Positions 53,754-62,528 of a stretch of 64,000 nt of DNA are shown here, piece by piece. Numbering within the stretch: the stretch's first letter is position 1; each line of letters opens with the position of its first letter. The stretch is taken from positions 186,001-250,000 of the forward strand of contig NZ_JAMBOV010000005.1 in assembly GCF_023715745.1 (NCBI RefSeq), given 5' to 3'. Under the pieces are notes generated by a model. The model had not been told where the DNA came from. It saw nothing but the letters and a program-made list of their open reading frames with translations, and ran no database searches. Origin of the DNA: Microbacterium oleivorans (GTDB taxonomy: Bacteria > Actinomycetota > Actinomycetes > Actinomycetales > Microbacteriaceae). Both the position numbers and the translations under genes were made by a program.

Positions 53754-54401
53754 GTGGGCGTCATCACCGACAACCTCGATCTATGGAGCGAGGCGCTGCG
53801 CAACACGCTGCTGCTCTTCCTCGCGGGCGGCGCGATCGCGCTCGTCCTCGGGACGCTCATCGGGGCGATGCGTGTCTCGCCGATCCCCGTCGCCCGCGCG
53901 TTCGGGACGCTGTACGTCAACATCATCCGCAACACCCCGCTGACGCTCGTCTTCTTCTTCTTCGCATTCGGCTACCCGGCTCTGCGGCTGCCGAATCCGG
54001 GCTTCACGGTGCTGGCCATCTGGGCCCTAGGCGTCTACACGGCGACCTATGTCGCGGAGGTCATCCGCGCCGGCATCAATACCGTCCCGGTCGGTCAGGC
54101 CGAGGCCGCACGCGCCATCGGTCTCACCTTCACCCAGGTGATGACCCTCGTCGTGATGCCTCAGGCTTTCCGGTCCGTCGTGCCGCCGATGATGAGTGTC
54201 TTCATCGCTCTGCTGAAGAACACCACGGTGGCCGCGGGCTTCAGTGTCGCGGAGCTGGGCGTCATCCGCGCCAACCTCAGCGAGCGAGGCGAGAACGCCC
54301 TCACCGTCCTCCTCTGGGTCGCGGTCGTCTTCGTGGTCCTCGTCCTGCTGCTCAGCTGGCTGCAGCGCTATCTCGAGAACAAATGGAGGATCGCGCGATG
54401 A
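53754..54401 (+). CDS. gluC: glutamate-type ABC importer permease (GluC-like)
   Basis: 215 residues from GTG 53754 with CAAGGAGACG upstream. Five membrane helices and the permease EAA loop GQAEAARAIGLTFTQVMTLVVMPQA. RNTPLTLVFFFFAFG is typical of the HisM/GlnP type. Overlaps the second permease by ATGA. Confidence 0.92.
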   Translation: MGVITDNLDLWSEALRNTLLLFLAGGAIALVLGTLIGAMRVSPIPVARAFGTLYVNIIRNTPLTLVFFFFAFGYPALRLPNPGFTVLAIWALGVYTATYVAEVIRAGINTVPVGQAEAARAIGLTFTQVMTLVVMPQAFRSVVPPMMSVFIALLKNTTVAAGFSVAELGVIRANLSERGENALTVLLWVAVVFVVLVLLLSWLQRYLENKWRIAR

Positions 54402-55336
54402 CTTCCGTCCTGTACGACGTCCCCGGCCCCCGGGCGATCCTTCGCAACCGGATCCTCGGCGTCGCGACCGTCGTCGCGGTGCTGGGCGTGCTCGGCTTCA
54501 TCGGCTACCGGTTCGCGGTGACGGGTCAGTTCGCGCCGGACCGCTGGTACGTCTTCTCCTTCAGCGCCGTGTGGATGAACATTCTGCGCGCGCTGGGCAA
54601 CACGCTCGCGGCGTTCGGTCTTGCCGCCGTCGGCGCCATCATCCTGGGACTCGTCCTGGCGGTGGGGCGTCTCTCCGACCATGCCGTCATCCGTGTCCCC
54701 GTCGCTGCGATCACCGAGCTGTTCCGAGCGATTCCGGTCCTGATCTTCATGTCGCTGATGTACTACGGTCTGCCGACCGTCGGCATCCGCATGGAGCCTT
54801 ACTGGGCGGTGGTCATCGCCCTCGTGATGTACAACGGCTCGGTTCTCGCCGAGGTGATCCGAGCCGGCGTCGAGTCGCTGCCGCGCGGCCAGAAGGAAGC
54901 CGGGTACGCGATCGGGCTGCGCAAGAGCGGCGTCATGCGCCTGATCCTGATGCCGCAGGCGATCCGCGCGATGCTGCCCGTCATCATCGCCCAACTCGTC
55001 GTCACGCTGAAGGACACGGCGCTCGGCTTCATCATCACCTACCCGGAGCTGCTCTACTTCGCCAAGCAGCTGACCTCCCAGCCGGGGCGCCCGATCCTGC
55101 AGGCCGGCATCGTCATCGGCGCGATCTACATCGCGATGTGTCTCCTCCTCTCGTGGGTCGCGACTCTCGTCGAGAAGCGACTGCGCCGCTCGCCGGGCTC
55201 CCGTGGCGGCACGGGCGGTGCCGGAGCTGTAGACCCGCTTCACCACCCGGTGGCGCCCACGACCGACACGGAGCTGATCGCCGCTCAGAAGGGCGCCGGC
55301 AAGTTCGATCCCGGCAACGCGCCCACGAGCATCTGA
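54398..55336 (+). CDS. gluD: glutamate-type ABC importer permease (GluD-like)
   Basis: 312 residues, coupled to gluC by ATGA. Longer than GluC because of an N-terminal helix (about 20-42) and a C-terminal cytosolic tail of about 45 residues. FRAIPVLIFMSLMYYGLP and EAA loop GQKEAGYAIGLRKSGVMRLILMPQA place it in the HisMQ permease group. Completes the importer. A hairpin terminator follows and overlaps the pheS promoter. Confidence 0.92.
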   Translation: MTSVLYDVPGPRAILRNRILGVATVVAVLGVLGFIGYRFAVTGQFAPDRWYVFSFSAVWMNILRALGNTLAAFGLAAVGAIILGLVLAVGRLSDHAVIRVPVAAITELFRAIPVLIFMSLMYYGLPTVGIRMEPYWAVVIALVMYNGSVLAEVIRAGVESLPRGQKEAGYAIGLRKSGVMRLILMPQAIRAMLPVIIAQLVVTLKDTALGFIITYPELLYFAKQLTSQPGRPILQAGIVIGAIYIAMCLLLSWVATLVEKRLRRSPGSRGGTGGAGAVDPLHHPVAPTTDTELIAAQKGAGKFDPGNAPTSI

Positions 55337-55343
55337 CGTCGTC

Positions 55344-55376
55344 CTACCGGCGGGCCGCGCCCCGACCCGCCGGTAG
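55344..55376 (+). terminator. hairpin after gluD overlapping the pheS -10
   Basis: Perfect 11-bp stem CTACCGGCGGG/CCCGCCGGTAG (55344-55354 with 55366-55376), 11-base loop. The last three bases of the right arm are the TAG of the pheS TAGACT element. Confidence 0.7.
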
Positions 55377-55379
55377 ACT
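55374..55379 (+). promoter_or_regulatory. -10 element of pheS-pheT
   Basis: TAGACT, eight bases before the GTG start, sharing three bases with the upstream hairpin. Confidence 0.5.
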
Positions 55380-55387
55380 CGTCTCTC

Positions 55388-56428
55388 GTGTCCGACGCAC
55401 CCCAGATCACCCCCGAGGCGGTGGATGCCGCCGTCTCCGAGGCGCTGGCCGCCTTCGCCGCCGCTCCCGACACCGCTGCGCTGAAGGCCGCTCGCTCGGC
55501 CCACACCGCGGAAGGGTCGCCGCTCGCTCGCTTGAACGCCGAACTGCGGAACGTCCCGAACGATCAGAAGGCCGCCTCCGGCAAGCTCGTCGGTCAGGCG
55601 CGCGGTCGCGTCAACCAGGCGCTCGCCGCCCGTGAGGCCGAGCTCGCCGCCGCCGAGACGGCCGCGAAGCTCGAGGCCGAGCGCGTCGACATCACCGCGA
55701 TCGTCCCCGCCGCGCGCGTCGGGGCACGGCATCCGATCTCGCTCCTGCAGGAGGAGATCGCGGACCTGTTCGTCGGCATGGGCTGGGAGATCGCGGAAGG
55801 ACCCGAGCTCGAGCACGAGTGGTTCAACTTCGACGCCCTGAACTTCGCGCCCGACCACCCCGCACGTCAGATGCAGGACACCTTCTTCGTCGATCCTGTC
55901 GCGCGTCACCTCGTCATGCGCACGCACACGAGCCCCGTGCAGGTGCGCTCGATGCTCGAGCGCGAGCTGCCCATCTACGTCCTCTGCCCGGGCAGGGTCT
56001 ACCGCACCGACGAGTTCGACGCGACGCACCTGCCGGCGTTCACGCAGTTCGAGGGCCTCGTGATCGACAAGGGCATCACGATGGCGAACCTCAAGGGCAC
56101 CCTCGACCACGCGGCCAAGGTGCTCTTCGGCGCAGAGGCGAAGACCCGGTTCCGCACCAACTACTTCCCGTTCACCGAGCCGTCCGCCGAGCTCGACCTG
56201 TGGCACCCGACCTTCCCGGGCGGCGCGCGCTGGATCGAGTGGGGCGGATGCGGGATGGTGAACCCCAACGTCCTCCGCGCCGCGGGCATCGACCCCGAGG
56301 TCTACTCGGGCTTCGCCTTCGGCATGGGCATCGAGCGGACCCTGATGTTCCGCAGCGATGTGCAGGACATGCGAGACATGGCCGAGGGCGATGTCCGCTT
56401 CAGTGAGCAGTTCGGAATGGTGGTCTGA
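55388..56428 (+). CDS. pheS: phenylalanine-tRNA ligase alpha subunit
   Basis: 346 residues from GTG 55388. N-terminal coiled-coil arm (about 10-95), then class II motifs: HPISLLQEEIADLFVGMGWEIAEGPE, VRSMLERELPIYVLCPGRVYRTDEFDATH (motif 2), and GCGMVNPNVLR with GFAFGMGIERTLMFR (motif 3). Charges tRNA-Phe together with PheT. The stop overlaps the pheT ATG. Confidence 0.97.
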   Translation: MSDAPQITPEAVDAAVSEALAAFAAAPDTAALKAARSAHTAEGSPLARLNAELRNVPNDQKAASGKLVGQARGRVNQALAAREAELAAAETAAKLEAERVDITAIVPAARVGARHPISLLQEEIADLFVGMGWEIAEGPELEHEWFNFDALNFAPDHPARQMQDTFFVDPVARHLVMRTHTSPVQVRSMLERELPIYVLCPGRVYRTDEFDATHLPAFTQFEGLVIDKGITMANLKGTLDHAAKVLFGAEAKTRFRTNYFPFTEPSAELDLWHPTFPGGARWIEWGGCGMVNPNVLRAAGIDPEVYSGFAFGMGIERTLMFRSDVQDMRDMAEGDVRFSEQFGMVV

Positions 56429-58938
56429 TGCGCGTCCCGCTCTCCTGGTTGCGCGAATACGTCGACGTCGCGCCCGGCACGACTCCCGAGGACGTGCTCG
56501 CGTCGCTCGTGTCGGTCGGGTTCGAGGAGGAGGACGTGCACGCGTTCGACCTCAGCGGCCCGATCGTCGTCGGCCGCGTCGTCTCGTCCGAGCCCGAGCC
56601 GCAGTCCAACGGCAAGACCATCCGGTGGTGCCAGGTCGACGTCGGTGAAGAGCACGGCGGCATCCGCGGCATCGTCTGCGGCGCCGGCAACTTCTTCGAG
56701 GGCGACAAGGTCGTCGTGACGCTGCCGGGCGCCGTCCTGCCCGGTCCCTTCCCGATCGCGGCGCGCAAGACGTACGGCCACGTCTCCGACGGCATGATCG
56801 CCTCCGCGAAGGAGCTCGGCCTCGGCGACGAGCACTCCGGCATCCTCCGTCTGACCGAGCTCGGCCTCGACCCCGAGGTCGGCACCGACGCCATCTCCCT
56901 GCTCGGGCTCGACGACGTCGCCGTCGACATCAACGTCACCCCCGACCGCGGGTACGCGCTGTCGATCCGAGGCGTCGCGCGTGAGTACGCGCACGCCACC
57001 GGGGCGGCCTTCCGCGACCCGGGTCTGCGCGACTTCGAGGAGCTCGAGCAGCCGACTGGCGGATTCCCCGTCGCGATCGACGACGCGGCGCCCATCCACG
57101 GCAAGCCCGGAGCGAGCGAGTTCGTCGTCCGCATCGTGCGCGACGTGGACCCGTCGCGACCGACGCCGCCGTGGATGACCGCGCGCCTCACGCTCGCCGG
57201 CATCCGCTCCCTCGGCATCCTGATCGACATCACCAACTACGTGATGCTCGAGCTCGGCAACCCGATCCACGGGTACGACCTCGACACGCTGACGGGAGGC
57301 ATCACCGTCCGTCGCGCGACCGCGGGTGAGAAGCTCACGACCCTGGACGGCAAGGAGCGCACCCTCGACGCCGAGGATCTGCTGATCACCGACGAGTCCG
57401 GCCCGATCGGCCTCGCCGGGGTCATGGGCGGCGGCACGACCGAGATGGGGGATGCCACGCGCAACGTCCTCATCGAGGCGGCGATCTTCGACACGGTGTC
57501 CATCGCGCGGACGGCCCGGCGTCACAAGCTGCCCAGCGAGGCATCGCGCCGCTTCGAGCGCGGAGTCGACCCGTTGATCCCGTTCGTCGCCGCGCGCCGC
57601 GTCGCCGACCTCATGGTCGAGCTCGCCGGCGGCACCCTCGACACGCAGACCGGTGGCGCCCTGTTCGCCGAGGTGTTCATCCCGTCGATCGACCTGCCGA
57701 AGTCCTTCACGGCCGGGCTCATCGGCGTCGACTACTCGGACGACGAGATCGTCGGCGCCCTCGGGACGATCGGCTGCGAGGTCTCGGATGCGGAAGACGC
57801 GTGGGAGGTCATCCCGCCGTCCTGGCGTCCCGATCTCACCGACCGCTGGACACTGGCGGAGGAGATCGCCCGCATCCACGGGCTCGACCGCATCCCGTCG
57901 ATCCTCCCGACCCCGCCGTCCGGCCGCGGCCTCACGCCGCACCAGCGCGGACGCCGTCGCGTCGCGAACGCGCTGGCCGCAGCCGGCCTCGTCGAGGTCG
58001 TCGCCTTCCCCTTCACGACCGAGGAGCAGAACGACCTCCACGGCTCCGCGTCGGGGGAGCACCTGACCTCGATCCGGCTCGCCAACCCGCTCGACGGACA
58101 GGCGCCCCACCTGCGTCGGTCGCTCATCCCCGGCCTCCTGCAGATCGCACATCGGAACGTCTCGCGCGGTTTCACCGACGTCGCCCTGTTCGAGTCCGGC
58201 AGCGTCTTCACCCCGGATGAGGGTGTGACCTACGGCACCGACTCCGTGCCGCCGCTCGCGCAGCGACCGGATGAGGAGACCCTCGCCGCGCTGCACGCCT
58301 CTATCCCGCCGCAGCCGCGCCACGTCGCGGTCCTGCTGCACGGCCACGCTGCGGTGAAGCGCCCCGGTGCTGCCGCGGTGGCGTTCGACCTCGCCGATGC
58401 GTTGGGCGCTATACGCACGATCGCTGCTGCTGCGGGTGTCGAGATCGAGGTGCGGCAGGGCGAGCGAGCAGCACTCCACCCCGGTCGCACCGGCACGCTC
58501 CACGTTCGTGACGTGGAGGTCGGTTACGTCGGCGAGCTCCTACCGGCGGTGGCGGCCGCCGCCGACCTGCACGGACGCGTGTTCGTCGCCGAGCTCGACC
58601 TCGACGGCATCTTGTCGCTCGTCAGCGAACCCACCGCTGCCGCGTCTCTCGCGACCTTCCCCGCGGCGACGCAGGACGTGTCGCTCGTCGTGCCGGCTGA
58701 CGTCCCCGCGGGCGCCGTCCGTGCGGCGCTCGTCGACGGGGCCGGGTCGCTCCTCGAGGACCTGCGCCTCGTCGACGACTATCGCGGACCGGGTGTCGCG
58801 GACGGCGCGAAGAGCCTGACCTTCGCACTGCGGTTCCGCGCCGACGACCGGACGCTGACGGCTTCCGAAGCGACCGAGGCGAAGCTCGCCGGGGTCGCCG
58901 TCGCGACCGAGCGCTTCGGGGCGACGATCCGCGACTGA
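56428..58938 (+). CDS. pheT: phenylalanine-tRNA ligase beta subunit
   Basis: 836 residues, ATG overlapping the pheS stop (TGATG). Domains in order: B1/B6-8 core beginning MRVPLSWLREYVDVAP, tRNA-binding OB domain (about 40-155), B3/B4 editing domain (about 215-385), B5 (about 410-480), catalytic-like B6/B7, and C-terminal anticodon-binding FDX-ACB (about 745-836, TFPAATQDVSLVVPADVPAGAVR). Structural partner and proofreading subunit. Confidence 0.97.
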   Translation: MRVPLSWLREYVDVAPGTTPEDVLASLVSVGFEEEDVHAFDLSGPIVVGRVVSSEPEPQSNGKTIRWCQVDVGEEHGGIRGIVCGAGNFFEGDKVVVTLPGAVLPGPFPIAARKTYGHVSDGMIASAKELGLGDEHSGILRLTELGLDPEVGTDAISLLGLDDVAVDINVTPDRGYALSIRGVAREYAHATGAAFRDPGLRDFEELEQPTGGFPVAIDDAAPIHGKPGASEFVVRIVRDVDPSRPTPPWMTARLTLAGIRSLGILIDITNYVMLELGNPIHGYDLDTLTGGITVRRATAGEKLTTLDGKERTLDAEDLLITDESGPIGLAGVMGGGTTEMGDATRNVLIEAAIFDTVSIARTARRHKLPSEASRRFERGVDPLIPFVAARRVADLMVELAGGTLDTQTGGALFAEVFIPSIDLPKSFTAGLIGVDYSDDEIVGALGTIGCEVSDAEDAWEVIPPSWRPDLTDRWTLAEEIARIHGLDRIPSILPTPPSGRGLTPHQRGRRRVANALAAAGLVEVVAFPFTTEEQNDLHGSASGEHLTSIRLANPLDGQAPHLRRSLIPGLLQIAHRNVSRGFTDVALFESGSVFTPDEGVTYGTDSVPPLAQRPDEETLAALHASIPPQPRHVAVLLHGHAAVKRPGAAAVAFDLADALGAIRTIAAAAGVEIEVRQGERAALHPGRTGTLHVRDVEVGYVGELLPAVAAAADLHGRVFVAELDLDGILSLVSEPTAAASLATFPAATQDVSLVVPADVPAGAVRAALVDGAGSLLEDLRLVDDYRGPGVADGAKSLTFALRFRADDRTLTASEATEAKLAGVAVATERFGATIRD

Positions 58939-58965
58939 CCATCGCTCACCGTGCCCTGACGGGCC

Positions 58966-60090
58966 TCAGCGCTTTCCCCAGTTCCAGGGGGGAGCGTCGA
59001 GCCGTCCCTGCCCCGAGACGGCTGTGCCGTTGCCGCGGCGTTCGAGCGAGATCCGGTGCGCCTCGGGGAGCGCGTCGATGAGACCCGCCGCGTGCGAGAC
59101 CAGCAGCACCTGGGAGTTCTCGGATGCGGCGCGGACGAGGCCCGCCAGCGGCTCGAGCAGGCTGACATGCAGGCTGGACTCGGGTTCGTTGAGGACCGTG
59201 AGCGGCGCGGGCCGGGCCGGCAGGAGCGCCGCGCACAGCAACAGGTAGCGGAGGGTCCCGTCGGAGAGCTCGGCGGCCTCGAGCGGCCGGAGTAGTCCGG
59301 GTTGCGTCACGGTGAGCCGCAGGATGCCGTCGGATGCCGCGACTCTGACACGGCTGCCCGGGAAGGCGTCGTCGACCGCGCGGTCGAGCAGGTGCTCGAG
59401 CCCGGCGTCGACCACCGTGGCCCAGACGGCGGCGAGGTTCGAGCCGTCGTGCGACAGAACGGGGGACCGCGTCCCGACCTGCGGGCGGCGAGCGGGGGCG
59501 TCCGCGTCGACCCGGAAGTGATCGTAGAAGCGCCAGCCGTTCATGATGCGCCGGAGCCCCAGCAGTTCGGGAGCGGTGTCGCCGTCGGCGAGGTCGGTGA
59601 TGATGCTCTCGAAGGGAGCGAGTTTCTGGTCGAGCGGCACCCATCCGCCGTCACGGACTCGCGTCTGACCGCGGAGGCGATCGATCAGGAGCGTCGCGGG
59701 CTTCGCAAGCGGCCCGGCGAAGACCTGCTCGCGCTTGATCTCGGGATCCCGCGCGAACACGCTGTCGCGGGATGCCTGGGGGATGCCGAGATCGACGAGG
59801 TAGCCCAGCTCGTCCGCCGCGAAGCCGAGCTGCACGGCGATCGGGTTCCGACGCACCGTGCCCTGGTCGCCGCCCTCCTCCGGTCCCGCCCACAGGAGCG
59901 AGGGGAGCCCGCCTTCGCGGGCGACCGCGCCGACGAGGTCGCCCGTCGCCGCCGACGCCAGCAGCCGGAGCGCGCGATAGAGGTTCGACTTCCCCGACCC
60001 GTTCGGCCCGGTCACGACGGTGAGGTTCTCCAGGGGGATGAGGACGTCGCGGAGCGAGCGGTACCCGGATACGGCGAGCGTGCGCAGCAT
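58966..60090 (-). CDS. AAA family ATPase (RecF/OLD-like, COG4637 type)
   Basis: 374 residues from ATG 60090; the frame is open for 260 further codons but that is antisense to the next ABC gene. Walker A VVTGPNGSGKSN follows SGYRSLRDVLIPLENL as in RecF/SMC-type ATPases; PLTVLNEPESSLHVSLLEPL is the Walker B with signature ELSDGTLRYLLL before it, and VLLVSHAAGLID the switch. No nuclease or other effector domain is attached. Role unknown; convergent with pheT. Confidence 0.83.
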   Translation of the reverse strand: MLRTLAVSGYRSLRDVLIPLENLTVVTGPNGSGKSNLYRALRLLASAATGDLVGAVAREGGLPSLLWAGPEEGGDQGTVRRNPIAVQLGFAADELGYLVDLGIPQASRDSVFARDPEIKREQVFAGPLAKPATLLIDRLRGQTRVRDGGWVPLDQKLAPFESIITDLADGDTAPELLGLRRIMNGWRFYDHFRVDADAPARRPQVGTRSPVLSHDGSNLAAVWATVVDAGLEHLLDRAVDDAFPGSRVRVAASDGILRLTVTQPGLLRPLEAAELSDGTLRYLLLCAALLPARPAPLTVLNEPESSLHVSLLEPLAGLVRAASENSQVLLVSHAAGLIDALPEAHRISLERRGNGTAVSGQGRLDAPPWNWGKR

Positions 60091-60135
60091 CCCTCCACTG
60101 TGCCAGGCGCCCCCGACACCTGTTGCCCGGGCGGT

Positions 60136-60141
60136 TAGGCT
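60136..60141 (+). promoter_or_regulatory. -10 element of the second ABC exporter
   Basis: TAGGCT, six bases before the GTG start. Confidence 0.5.
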
Positions 60142-60147
60142 CTGCCC

Positions 60148-60918
60148 GTGACCGACTCCTGGACCGTCCCCGCCCTGCAGCTGACCGGACTCGTGAAGCA
60201 GTTCGGCTCCGTCACCGCCGTCGCCGGCATCGATCTGGTCGTCCCTGCCGGTTCGTTCTACGGGCTCGTCGGCCCGAACGGCGCCGGCAAGACGACGACC
60301 CTGTCGATGGCGACCGGGCTGCTGAAGCCGGATAGCGGGAGCGCCCACGTGCACGGTGTCGATGTGTGGGGTGACCCGGTGACGGCGAAACGGATGATCG
60401 GGAACCTCTCGGACGGCATCCGCCTCTTCGATCGGCTCACCGGCGAGCAGCTCATCACGTACACGGGAATGATGTTCGGCCTGCCGCGCCCGGAGATCAC
60501 TCAGCGGGTGTCGGATCTGCTCGACCTCATGGACCTCCGCCCCGCGGCGGGATCTATCGTCGCGGACTACTCGGCTGGGATGACCAAGAAGGTCGCCCTC
60601 GCCTGCGCGCTCGTCCATGCGCCGCGCCTGCTCGTCCTCGACGAACCGTTCGAGTCCGTCGACCCGGTGTCGGCGGCCAACATCGAGGACGTGCTGCGCG
60701 GCTACACCGCCTCGGGCGGCTCGGTCATCGTGTCGAGTCACTCGATGGACCTCGTGCAGCGCATGTGCGATCACGTCGCCGTCATCGCGGCAGGCCGGGT
60801 ACTGGCCGCGGGGACGATCGAGGAGGTTCGCGCGGGCGACAGCCTCCAGAACCGTTTCGTGTCCCTCGTCGGCGGGCGCCACCAGTCGGAGGGACCGCAG
60901 TGGTTGCGGCAGTCCTGA
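60148..60918 (+). CDS. ABC transporter ATP-binding protein (EcsA-like)
   Basis: 256 residues from GTG 60148. Walker A GPNGAGKTTT and Walker B LLVLDEPFESVDPVS are normal, but the signature is YSAGMTKKVALACAL instead of LSGGQ, as in EcsA/ABC-2 exporters of this branch. Partner permease starts within its last 19 bases. Substrate unknown. Confidence 0.88.
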   Translation: MTDSWTVPALQLTGLVKQFGSVTAVAGIDLVVPAGSFYGLVGPNGAGKTTTLSMATGLLKPDSGSAHVHGVDVWGDPVTAKRMIGNLSDGIRLFDRLTGEQLITYTGMMFGLPRPEITQRVSDLLDLMDLRPAAGSIVADYSAGMTKKVALACALVHAPRLLVLDEPFESVDPVSAANIEDVLRGYTASGGSVIVSSHSMDLVQRMCDHVAVIAAGRVLAAGTIEEVRAGDSLQNRFVSLVGGRHQSEGPQWLRQS

Positions 60919-62477
60919 AGCTGAGATATCGCGCCCTGTTCAACACGCTCGCCCGTCGACCCTGGCAACTCGTGGGGTTCATCTTCGGGGCGCTGTGGGC
61001 GATCGGTGCGCTCCTGTCGGTGATCGGCGGCATGGTCGCGCTCGCAGTGTTCCAACCCCTCGACGCGGCCGCGGCGGTGAGCATCCTCGGCGGCACGGTG
61101 CTCCTGCTGGGATGGGTCCTCGGCCCGATCCTCATCACCGGCATGGACACCTCGATCGACGCCCGTCGCCTCGCCGTCTTCCCCTTCACCCGCACTCAGA
61201 CGATGCTCGCGCTCGCCGGAACCGGCTTGACCGGTCTTCCGGGCATCGCAACCGCGATCGCAGCGCTGAGCACCGTGATCCTGTGGGTGAGGTGGCCGAT
61301 CGCCGTGCTCGTGGCGATCCCCTGCGCCGTGCTGGCCGTGGTCACCTGTGTGCTGGCGTCACGGCTGGTCGCGGAACTCTCCGGGGGGCTCGGCGGCAGC
61401 CGCCGCGGTCGCGAACTCATCGGCACGGTCGTCCTGATCCTGATCGTCATGGCGGGGCCGATCCTCACCGGCACGCTGTCGCTCCTCGACAGTGGCGGTG
61501 ACCTGGTGGCGCGGCTCGTCGCCGCGGCCGGCGTCCTGCCGTGGACCCCGATCGGTGCCGCGTGGGGTGTCGCTCCCGCGCTCGCCGCCGGCGACGTCCT
61601 GCCCGCGCTCGCACGCCTGGGGATCGCCGCCGCGACCGTCCTCGTGCTGTGGGGGGTGTGGTCACGGGTCATCGACGCAGGGACGGATGCCGCGCCGCGT
61701 ACGCGCCGGGTGGCGGCTGCGGGCCATCTCGGCCTGTTCGGCGTCATGCCGACCGGCGGCGTCGGTGCGACCTGGGCGCGGTCGCTGAACGCGTGGCTGC
61801 GGGACCCCCGCTACCTGCGGCAGATCCTCATCGTTCCGCTGCTCCCGATAGTGTTCCTGGTCACCGGCGGACCCGACGGGTTCTTCTTCGGCTTATCGCC
61901 GACGTTCGCTGCACTGATGCTGTCCATCGTCGGCTACACCGACGTCTCCTACGACGGCACCGCGTACGCGACGGCGCTGGCGACGGGCGTCCGAGGGTTC
62001 GCCGACCGGGCCGGCAGGACACTGGGAGCGGCGTGTGTCGGTGTGCCGCTGATCGTCCTTCTCGCGGTGGTGACCGCTGCCGTATCCGGCACGACATCGC
62101 GGCTCCCGGTGACCCTCGGTGCGTCGCTCGGCATCATCCTCGTCGGATACGGCGTCTCGGCGGTGTCGTCCGCCCTCATCATCACTCCCGTCGCCGCGCC
62201 GGGCGACAGTCCGTTCAAGAGCGTCCCGGGACAGACCTTCGTCAACGGGCTGCTGGCTTTCGTCGTCTGGGGCGTGGTGATCGCGCTGTCGGCCCCGGCG
62301 ATCGTCACCGCGATCATCGCCTCGTCCTCATCGGATCGGGTGTGGGCCTGGGTCGCGCTGACCGTCGGCGTCCTGACGGGGATCGTCGTCGCCCTGCTCG
62401 GCATCGTGATCGGTGGGCGCCTCATCGAACGGACCGGTCCCGATCTGCTCGCGAAGATCCGGGCGCTGCCGAACTGA
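60900..62477 (+). CDS. large ABC exporter permease
   Basis: 525 residues from GTG 60900, overlapping the ATPase gene by 19 bases. Roughly twelve hydrophobic helices in two halves separated at about residue 270-300 (GVGATWARSLNAWLRDPRYLRQ). This resembles the large actinobacterial ABC-2-type permeases that accompany EcsA-like ATPases. No motif reveals the cargo. Confidence 0.8.
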   Translation: MVAAVLKLRYRALFNTLARRPWQLVGFIFGALWAIGALLSVIGGMVALAVFQPLDAAAAVSILGGTVLLLGWVLGPILITGMDTSIDARRLAVFPFTRTQTMLALAGTGLTGLPGIATAIAALSTVILWVRWPIAVLVAIPCAVLAVVTCVLASRLVAELSGGLGGSRRGRELIGTVVLILIVMAGPILTGTLSLLDSGGDLVARLVAAAGVLPWTPIGAAWGVAPALAAGDVLPALARLGIAAATVLVLWGVWSRVIDAGTDAAPRTRRVAAAGHLGLFGVMPTGGVGATWARSLNAWLRDPRYLRQILIVPLLPIVFLVTGGPDGFFFGLSPTFAALMLSIVGYTDVSYDGTAYATALATGVRGFADRAGRTLGAACVGVPLIVLLAVVTAAVSGTTSRLPVTLGASLGIILVGYGVSAVSSALIITPVAAPGDSPFKSVPGQTFVNGLLAFVVWGVVIALSAPAIVTAIIASSSSDRVWAWVALTVGVLTGIVVALLGIVIGGRLIERTGPDLLAKIRALPN

Positions 62478-62528
62478 TCTCGCGTCTCGGGGTGTTGCCC
62501 CGCCGCGGCCGCTGGTTCGATGGGATGC

